A stretch of DNA of 64,000 bases from Protonemura montana (taxonomy: Eukaryota; Arthropoda; Insecta; Plecoptera; Nemouridae). Both the position numbers and the translations under genes were made by a program. Of this stretch, positions 60,301 to 64,000 are shown piece after piece. The notes beneath the pieces were generated by a model. The model saw only the letters and a list, made by a program, of their open reading frames with translations, was not told where the DNA came from and made no database searches. Location: contig OX387607.1 in assembly GCA_947568835.1 (NCBI GenBank), forward strand, positions 7,263,201 to 7,327,200. Direction: 5' to 3'. The first letter of the stretch is position 1, and each line of letters opens with the position of its first letter.

Positions 60301-62238
60301 GATGAGCATGGGAAGGGCGTACTGCAACTTGGGCTTGGCGCATCTGGCGCTCGGGAATCTGGAGACAGCGTTGGAGTGTCAGAAATACTTCCTTGGTGAG
60401 TGGAAACTTTTATTTTTCATGCTCGTAACTTTCGTGGAGAAAGATTTGCCAGTTTCTTGTTCTTATTTGTTAAAAACCTTTAACTTTACAACTTTATACC
60501 ATCATTTTCGTTTAAATACCACTTTGAAGTTTGTCAAACTTGCTCCTTTGGGGTTTCAGTGTAATGTATATCGTTTAAAAAAGTGTATCCTATGGTACCG
60601 ACTTCAAGTTAAATTACAGCAAATTGGTTTGTAGTGATGGAATCACCCATCTCCCAATGAGTAAAGTTAAGCAACATAGCGCGCCAGATATTGAATGGGT
60701 GAATGCCATAGGCCGCAAACCAACTCTCATCTCTGTCACAGTGATACCGGACCAATCCAATTTTTCAGTTCCACATGACACCGTATGCCATGTGCCCTTT
60801 ATGTCATTGCGTTGTTAAACGCGCCCCAATCCAACCCTTGCTCTGCCCGATAGCGATCGCACACATGACCAAGCACTTACCGGGCAAGTTCCGTGCTCTG
60901 GGCAACATCGGGGACGTGCTGATTAAGATGGGCGACGTGGACGAGGCGGTGAAGATGTACCAACGGCAACTGTCGTTCGCGCGGCAAGGTCGCGACCGAG
61001 GCCTGGAGTCTGCAGCATACGGTGCCCTAGGGCTTGGGCATCGGCTGCTGCGGTGCTTTGACAAGGCGCTCGGCTATCATACGCAGGTGTGTTAAGGTTT
61101 CATCATAACCGATGACCACGACAAAGGAACTTCTCTTCTGGAGCGCTCCCGTACTTCATTTGTACTTAATCATAGCATAGCTAAAGCCGCTGCCTTATCG
61201 CTTAAACTTTTAAATGTTATGGATGCAATTATTGTTCTTACGGTTATTTTTGAAAAAAGATGCCTTTTCTAGCACGTATGAAGGTATACACTAAAACACT
61301 ACACTACTGTGATAAGCATTTTGTGATGAGCATGAATGTGATAAGTATTTTGCATTTCCACGCTGAAGTCTTAGGCCGGGAATGATTTCAAGAGACTACC
61401 TTCAAAAGACCCCATTTCGTGCCCTAACACCTAACAACCAGCATAGCAAATCATGAACTGTAAGAGCGTTGACATCTTTATGACCTGCCAAGTTTATGCT
61501 CAAATTCTCTCGGCTAAGCTGTCAGTTTGAGTTACAATGTGGTTGTTGCCACTTAACGATTTATGAACGCGGTGCTTTGCTACCCAATTCTGACTTCCGA
61601 GTCCTTAGATTAATCCTTTAAGTGATTTTCATACTCAAATGAGGGAAATTCCCGGAGTTTAATGAACATAGTGATAGTTCCCATACCTTTAATGCAACTT
61701 GTGCACTTCACTTACCGTAAGAAGTTAAAATTGTGCAAATGTGACAACGTTCAACGAAAAATTAAAAAATTGAAAAGCTGATATTTATGAAAAATTGCGT
61801 GTAGCGCCAGTAAATGCCTTGTAAATCAATGAATAATGTAAATCTTTAAAGTTTCACGAAATATAAGGGGAATATTGAACCTCAGCGATTTGCGCCCGAG
61901 GAAAGCGGTTTTCCTCTCGGCCCTAACCGCACTTCCTTGGCCCTTAGGAGCTGACCCTCCGCCAAGAAATGGGCGACCTGAAGGGTGAGTGCCGTGCCCA
62001 CGGCCATCTTGGCGCAGTCCACATGTCGCTGGGTAACTACACCAACGCCATGAAATGCTACCAAGAGCAGTTGGACCGCGCCAAAGAACTCAAAGACAAC
62101 GCCGTCGAGGCGCTGGCTTTCGGCAACTTGGGCATCGCTCGTCTCAACATGGCGCACTACGAGGACGCCATTGGATATCTAGAACAACAACTGGCGACTC
62201 TGGAACAATTGTCGACACCGACGGCTATGCTGGACAAG
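45326..62238 (+). CDS. TTC28: Tetratricopeptide repeat protein 28, eleven exons (3' end outside window)
   Basis: TTC28 is a large TPR scaffold linked to the midbody and cytokinesis in vertebrates. Exons: 45326-45385, 47500-47708, 49173-49309, 51202-51428, 52156-52360, 55276-55515, 58358-58512, 59151-59390, 59888-60395, 60854-61086, 61948-62238. They join in one frame (phases 0,2,1,0,1,1,0,0,1,0; open at the end) for 835 residues. Residues 21-130 form the first TPR block: 'GDFPKAVGLYNDALHLDP', 'NPKWPKAYYRQGVALQCLGR', 'LAQDPKSTQLLAGLVE'. Then comes the hallmark 'LDKSPFVIISVVGQELL' and 'RIGTCSLKLRGSVFSALSSA'. From about 212 onward, 40-residue TPRs repeat with the pattern ARA.(S/G)NLG...LG.Y..A...H...L.IA..L.D, e.g. 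'GECRAHGNLGSAFFSKGSY', 'HVYTAIGDYPNALASHKQC', 'CHFLGYAHYCLGNFREAVRY'. Order and wording follow vertebrate TTC28 closely, with no missing repeat noticed. The frame stays open past 62238; the remaining TPRs and the C-terminal CHAT-type region lie to the right. Exons are much more GC-rich than introns. Confidence 0.9.
45386..47499 (+). other. TTC28 intron after exon 45326-45385
   Basis: 2.1 kb, AT-rich. Contains a CT run at about 46341-46361, a weak tRNA-like B box ('GGTCCCGGTTCGATACTAGC') near 46829-46848, and the first member of a diverged duplication (47137-47397). No coding exon seen. Confidence 0.6.
47137..47397 (+). repeat. Diverged intronic duplication, copy 1 (partner 48740-49011)
   Basis: Shared features in the same order: AGGTGCATTG, a 'TTTCGATTGG'/'TTTCAATTGG' block, GTGGCTATATTCC/GTGTCAACATTTC, 'TTGCCAACTCA'/'GTCGCCAACTCA', and 'TTTCAGAGGTAAACATTGA'/'TTTCAGAGGTAAATATTGA' followed by TATAAA(A)ATGCGT. 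Each copy ends 100-165 bp upstream of a TTC28 exon (47500 and 49173). Confidence 0.6.
48740..49011 (+). repeat. Diverged intronic duplication, copy 2 (partner 47137-47397)
   Basis: Second copy of the block described at 47137-47397, about 1.6 kb downstream and in the same orientation, with TTC28 exon 47500-47708 between them. Similarity is patchy, so the event is old. Either a local tandem duplication of exon-flanking DNA or two insertions of one unknown element. Confidence 0.6.
49338..49772 (+). mobile_element. 5S rRNA-derived SINE, best-preserved copy (copy a)
   Basis: The first about 115 bp (49338-49450) resemble 5S rRNA, including the internal promoter: 'GAGATCACCGAAGTTAAGCA' (A-box region) and 'GTATTGAATGGGTGGCTGTC' (C-box region). 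Then come about 230 bp of unknown body and a 3' part with 'GACTAGGTTAGGTCCATTAT', 'CGCCATCAGACCGGTGCCAC' and the end 'TTGTGCGTCGTTAAAC'. That end is also found in copies at 49996 (inverted) and 60820. Layout is that of SINE3-type elements transcribed by RNA polymerase III from a type 1 promoter. It lies in the TTC28 intron 49310-51201, same strand as the gene. Confidence 0.8.
49790..49862 (-). repeat. Weak tRNA-like fragment
   Basis: On the minus strand, 'GGAAAGTTCAAATCCTGGC' resembles a B box and its flank, following 'CGCAATCAGAAGGTTTACAA'. Could be a remnant of a tRNA-derived SINE head. No acceptor pairing or A box is convincing. Confidence 0.25.
49996..50125 (-). mobile_element. 5S-derived SINE 3' body, inverted (copy b)
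   Basis: Starts with 'GTTTAACGACGCTCTGTCCG', the reverse complement of the family 3' end, followed by 'ATACTGGTCTTAAGGCGTTG' and 'TGCTGAACCTAACC', which match copy c (18484-18605) and the reverse of copy a. The head is missing. It faces copy a in the same intron, 220 bp away, forming an inverted pair. Confidence 0.65.
50357..50395. mobile_element. 39-bp minimal inverted-repeat element with 5-bp target duplication
   Basis: Two inverted arms of CCTTAGAGAAAATAATA joined by about 5 bp (CGGGT region) make a 39-bp palindrome. It is flanked by a perfect direct repeat TAAAA (50352-50356 and 50396-50400). The same arm sequence bounds the 107-bp element at 58194-58300, flanked by a different 5-bp repeat. 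The match in arms plus independent 5-bp duplications identifies this as a transposition product, essentially two terminal repeats and almost nothing between. Confidence 0.8.
50931..51016. repeat. Foldback element: 41-bp arms around a 4-bp loop
   Basis: Left arm 50931-50971 and right arm 50976-51016 are inverted copies with four mismatches in 41 positions, separated by AAAC. The arm reads TATTATTATGAACAC … 'GTCTCAAAAATTGAT'. Transcribed, it would form a hairpin of miRNA-precursor size. No target duplication seen. A related single arm is at 11671-11710. Confidence 0.85.
51941..52020 (+). repeat. Interstitial telomere-type array (TAGGT)n / (TTAGG)n
   Basis: About 80 bp of near-perfect pentamer, with GGGTT variants only in the last three units. 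It lies in TTC28 intron 51429-52155, 136 bp before the next exon. TTAGG is the ancestral arthropod telomere unit, supporting an arthropod source. Too short to be a chromosome end. Confidence 0.95.
52361..55149 (+). other. TTC28 intron after exon 52156-52360
   Basis: Largest TTC28 intron between confirmed exons apart from the first (52361-55275, 2.9 kb). AT-rich; no exon-like frame in the expected phase, and the flanking exons (…ALTSLG|HVYTAIGDY…) join exactly as in vertebrate TTC28, so nothing is missing. Short A/T runs and no clear element until the SINE head at 55150. Confidence 0.7.
55150..55205 (-). mobile_element. 5S-derived SINE head (copy e)
   Basis: Minus-strand reading 'CCGGTTCTCGTGAGGTCATC' then 'GAAGTTAAGCAGCATTTC' closely matches the head of copy a ('TTGGTTCTCGTGAGATCACC', 'GAAGTTAAGCAACACTAC'). 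It lies about 70 bp upstream of exon 55276-55515, antisense to TTC28. The body to the left (from about 55010) cannot be aligned confidently. Confidence 0.65.
55635..55835 (-). mobile_element. 5S-derived SINE (copy f)
   Basis: Head at about 55775-55820 on the minus strand: 'CCGGTTCTCCTGTGATCACT' then 'GAAGTTAAGTATCTAACACT'. Body at 55640-55700 ('AAAGGACGGTACAACTCAAA', 'TAGTATTCCTCTAC') matches copy g at 6180-6225. It lies 120 bp downstream of exon 55276-55515, in the same orientation as copy e, so the exon is flanked by two copies. Confidence 0.65.
55885..56033 (+). repeat. Left terminal inverted repeat of the 2.18-kb element
   Basis: Pairs with about 57914-58066. Strongest identity is over the outer 75 bp; then a small length difference around the C-rich run, then renewed similarity at 'CGCCTAGTGGTTTTCCCGTG' and 'GGAAAAACCAAA'. 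Confidence 0.85.
57914..58066 (-). repeat. Right terminal inverted repeat of the 2.18-kb element
   Basis: Mate of 55885-56033. On the minus strand it starts TCAAGTGCCCACACTC and includes 'CGCCTAGTGGTTTGCACGTG' and 'GGAAAAACCAAA'. Confidence 0.85.
58194..58300. mobile_element. 107-bp MITE with 20-bp perfect terminal inverted repeats and 5-bp target duplication
   Basis: Ends are CCTTAGAGAAAATAATACGG and its exact inverse. Flanks are TTGTA at 58189-58193 and 58301-58305, a perfect 5-bp direct repeat. The 67-bp interior (with 'GATGCCAAAGAAGGTCCAGA') is unrelated to the 39-bp relative. No coding capacity. It lies 57 bp upstream of TTC28 exon 58358-58512. Confidence 0.9.
58513..59150 (+). other. 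TTC28 introns 58513-59150 and 59391-59887
   Basis: Two moderate AT-rich introns with canonical GT-AG ends (CAG|GTAATT…TGTGCAG|GCC and CAG|GTGAGA…TGAAAG|GCC). No repeats of the families above and no extra exon detected. Confidence 0.7.
59888..60395 (+). other. TTC28: TTC28 fused long exon carrying about four TPRs
   Basis: 508 bp, twice the size of the other TPR exons (155-291 bp), from 'AIKYHKQELTISKEVND' to 'ETALECQKYF'. The other introns fall repeatedly after the LG of a TPR or between repeats; here at least one expected position is filled, suggesting intron loss, while the protein remains continuous. CpG-rich throughout with no stop. Confidence 0.7.
60630..60820 (+). mobile_element. 5S-derived SINE, short copy next to a splice acceptor (copy d)
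   Basis: Head: 'GTAAAGTTAAGCAACATAGC' and 'GATATTGAATGGGTGAATGC' match copy a in order and spacing. The 3' end 'TCATTGCGTTGTTAAAC' matches the family terminus. The middle is shortened to about 190 bp in total. The element ends at 60820, only 33 bp before TTC28 exon 60854, so the branch point and pyrimidine tract of that intron must lie in the tiny gap or within the SINE. Confidence 0.7.
61087..61947 (+). other. TTC28 intron 61087-61947
   Basis: AT-rich, GT-AG (ACGCAG|GTGTGT…CCCTTAG|GAG). Nothing else recognisable. Confidence 0.7.
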
Positions 62239-63261
62239 GTGAGTCCTTGCTTTTCCCCAGAGACGTACTCCCTGATTTTTTCTGCTTCAGGATTCTTTGA
62301 CGTTTCTCACCCACGAAAAGGTCTCCATTAATCTCGTCTGCGGAGGAAATAAACGCGCTCTAATTTTTTGACTCTTAAAGCCTAACTTTTGCTATCTGCT
62401 CCAGGCCTTATCTACATTCCATCTTGCAAATAGGTATCTCTGATATGCAGGCACGAGAACATTAAAACTAACAGCCATGCCTTAAGCTAGATGACAGCAC
62501 GTGAATCAACTCTCAAGTTTTTTTAACTATAACTTAGCCATAACTCTCAAATGTTCTATTGCTTCAGGAGGGTCGCTGAGAGAGTAGAACCTTATTTGGC
62601 ATTGTCAAACGAAATTTGATATCGAGGAGCGCGATGGGCGTACCTTCAGCCATAGTTTTAGAAAGACCACGTCTTGTGTTCCACCGTTCAGTCAGCCCAA
62701 AATTTGACACACTGCACTGCATGCTGACTGAGAAATTAGCCTTTGATATTAGTTCAAACAAAAAACTTTGAGGCTTCGAATTCACTTCTCCAAATTTCAG
62801 ACCTGAGAGATTTAATCTCAAAGTCAGAGTGATTTTATTCATGCATCTAGCACAGGAATGACGTCAACGGTGTTCTCTTTAAAACTTCTGGCTTGAAACC
62901 GATCCTAAACTGCTTTTGGGCGCCTACGAATGTCGATGTCCGATGAAAAATATAGTAAAGGCATCTACTTCAGATTTTTAACTAGTTTCCAAATATAATT
63001 GCGTCCATTCGTTATTAGTTTGACGTTTGACGCAAACGCGCTGGCTGTTGAACGATCGATATGAAGATAGCGAAGATGTGTAATAGCAGATGAAAAATAG
63101 ACCTGCATGCGTGCATGTGGGTCACCGTTACGTGGAGTTATAGTCATGCTTTTTAAGGGCCAGAGAACCAAACCGCTTGGTGATTTTATTTTTTATTTTC
63201 ACACCAAAGCAAACGATAGGAGAAGAGAACAACCGATTGCGCGCTCTGCCGAACGAGTTGG
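62239..63261. other. TTC28 intron start / protease 3' flank
   Basis: Begins with the donor AAG|GTGAGT of the last TTC28 exon in the window. No further TPR exon is found up to base 64000. An AATAAA on the minus strand at 63185-63190 lies about 72 bp past the protease stop and is a good polyadenylation signal for that gene. Confidence 0.6.
63185..63190 (-). terminator. Candidate polyadenylation signal of the serine protease
   Basis: TTTATT on the plus strand is AATAAA on the minus strand, 72 bases after the stop codon at 63262-63264. Confidence 0.5.
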
Positions 63262-63967
63262 TCACACGCTAGTGACGTTGCGGATCCAGTCCCGAAAATA
63301 CGCAACCCGGGTGAATACGTTGGGGTAGTCGTAGCACTTTTCGGAGCCCCACGATGCAGTGCCGACCAGTATGCCGTCAACCAATAACGGGCCCCCTGAA
63401 TCGCCCTGCGAAGGCAAGAAATAAGTTACACTTTTGTAGTGCGATTTCGACGAGATTACAAAAATGTGTGCTATGACAATGTACCAATCTTCAGTGCAGC
63501 TTAGCTTATTTAAGCAATTCTACAATAGAGACATCTTTTAGGATATTTTAAAACGTGAAATTCGATAGTCGATAGTAAAGACCGTCTGTGGTCATCGACT
63601 AATACATACCATGCATTCAGAGCTTACGCCATGCGCACAAACCATACGGTCAGTAACATCAGATCGCACAGGAAACGGCGCGTTTGCATAAATCTTCACG
63701 CACTCCGATTGATTCATCAGTTGAACAGTTCCCATCTGCAAGATCTCCGATGGATTTGTATAGTCTTCGTCTTTCTGTCAACATATATATCATCAAATGA
63801 ATCAGCGCGCCCAAAGTCAGGCTGGATTGTTCATTTTTCTGGCTTGCACTTACTACTGCCTGTCCCCACCCAGTTATTGTTCCATTGGCTTCCGGTGGTA
63901 TGTCCTGGTTTTGCTCTGGAAGGCTGACTGGTTGAATTCCTGGGCCGTAAATGAATGCGGGTGTTAC
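63262..63967 (-). CDS. Chymotrypsin-fold serine protease (S1A), C-terminal half (5' end outside window)
   Basis: Three exons on the minus strand, in transcription order: 63967-63854, 63774-63610 and 63405-63262, all joined in phase 0, giving 140 residues to the TGA. Exon 1 has 'IQPVSLPEQNQDIPPEANGT' then ITGWG, the conserved block after the catalytic Asp. Exon 2 has 'MGTVQLMNQSECVKIYA' and 'RMVCAHGVSSECM'. Exon 3 opens with GDSGGPLLVDG, containing the catalytic serine and split from its cysteine by an intron, then 'ASWGSEKCYDYPNVFTRV' and 'YFRDWI'. The residue six before the catalytic serine, which sets S1 specificity, is Ser rather than the Asp of trypsins, suggesting chymotrypsin-like preference. 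His and Asp exons are beyond the right edge. Probably secreted; digestive or other role cannot be told. It lies antisense inside what should be the next TTC28 intron. Confidence 0.88.
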
Positions 63968-64000
63968 CTAGAACACAAAAATATTTTGTCGTCGACTATC

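Noticed and set aside
1-64000. A new multi-gene defence, biosynthetic or similar operon-like system
   Set aside because: Genes are unrelated, intron-rich animal genes without clustering logic; I see no evidence for such a system in the window.

Overview
This is a stretch of animal nuclear genome: intron-rich genes with GT-AG splice sites, short GC-rich exons in an AT-rich background, and many small dispersed repeats. An intronic run of about 80 bp of the five-base telomere-type repeat (TTAGG/TAGGT)n, together with the gene set, points to an arthropod. I cannot name the order or species from sequence alone.

Five protein genes are supported. (1) 1-5060, plus strand: the 3' end of a myotubularin-related phosphatase of the MTMR3/MTMR4 type (coiled coil, FYVE zinc finger, stop codon); its catalytic domain lies left of the window. 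(2) 11429-14173, plus: a complete four-coding-exon gene for a Golgi-type sulfotransferase of the WSCD family (303 residues, no WSC domains). (3) 15177-19369, plus: a complete five-coding-exon TMEM248 gene (285 residues). (4) 45326-62238, plus: eleven exons of TTC28, a long tetratricopeptide-repeat protein, with a possible first exon at 32123-32221 and more exons beyond the right edge. (5) 63262-63967, minus: the last three exons of a chymotrypsin-fold serine protease, apparently nested antisense in the next TTC28 intron. I joined exons by reading frame, intron phase and family knowledge; every junction listed is phase-consistent.

The genes do not form a pathway. MTMR3/4 acts on endosomal phosphoinositides, WSCD sulfates glycans in the Golgi, TMEM248 is a small membrane protein of unknown function, TTC28 is a cell-division scaffold and the protease is presumably secreted. 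Their adjacency looks like ordinary chromosomal neighbourhood. About 19.4-45.3 kb holds no convincing gene apart from the possible TTC28 first exon.

The most interesting material is the repeats: a SINE family whose head derives from 5S rRNA (at least seven traces, four or five inside TTC28 introns); a tRNA-derived SINE family (three copies at 26.1-28.6 kb); a miniature inverted-repeat family with an ordinary 107-bp copy and an almost TIR-only 39-bp copy, both with perfect 5-bp target duplications; a 2.2-kb element with about 150-bp terminal inverted repeats; a 41-bp-arm foldback; a decayed jockey-like retrotransposon in a TMEM248 intron; a 49-50-bp minisatellite; and a diverged intronic duplication around a TTC28 exon. 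I found no rRNA gene, no convincing intact tRNA gene, no CRISPR array and no viral gene. I saw no clearly new multi-gene system; the 39/107-bp element family is the best candidate for something undescribed.
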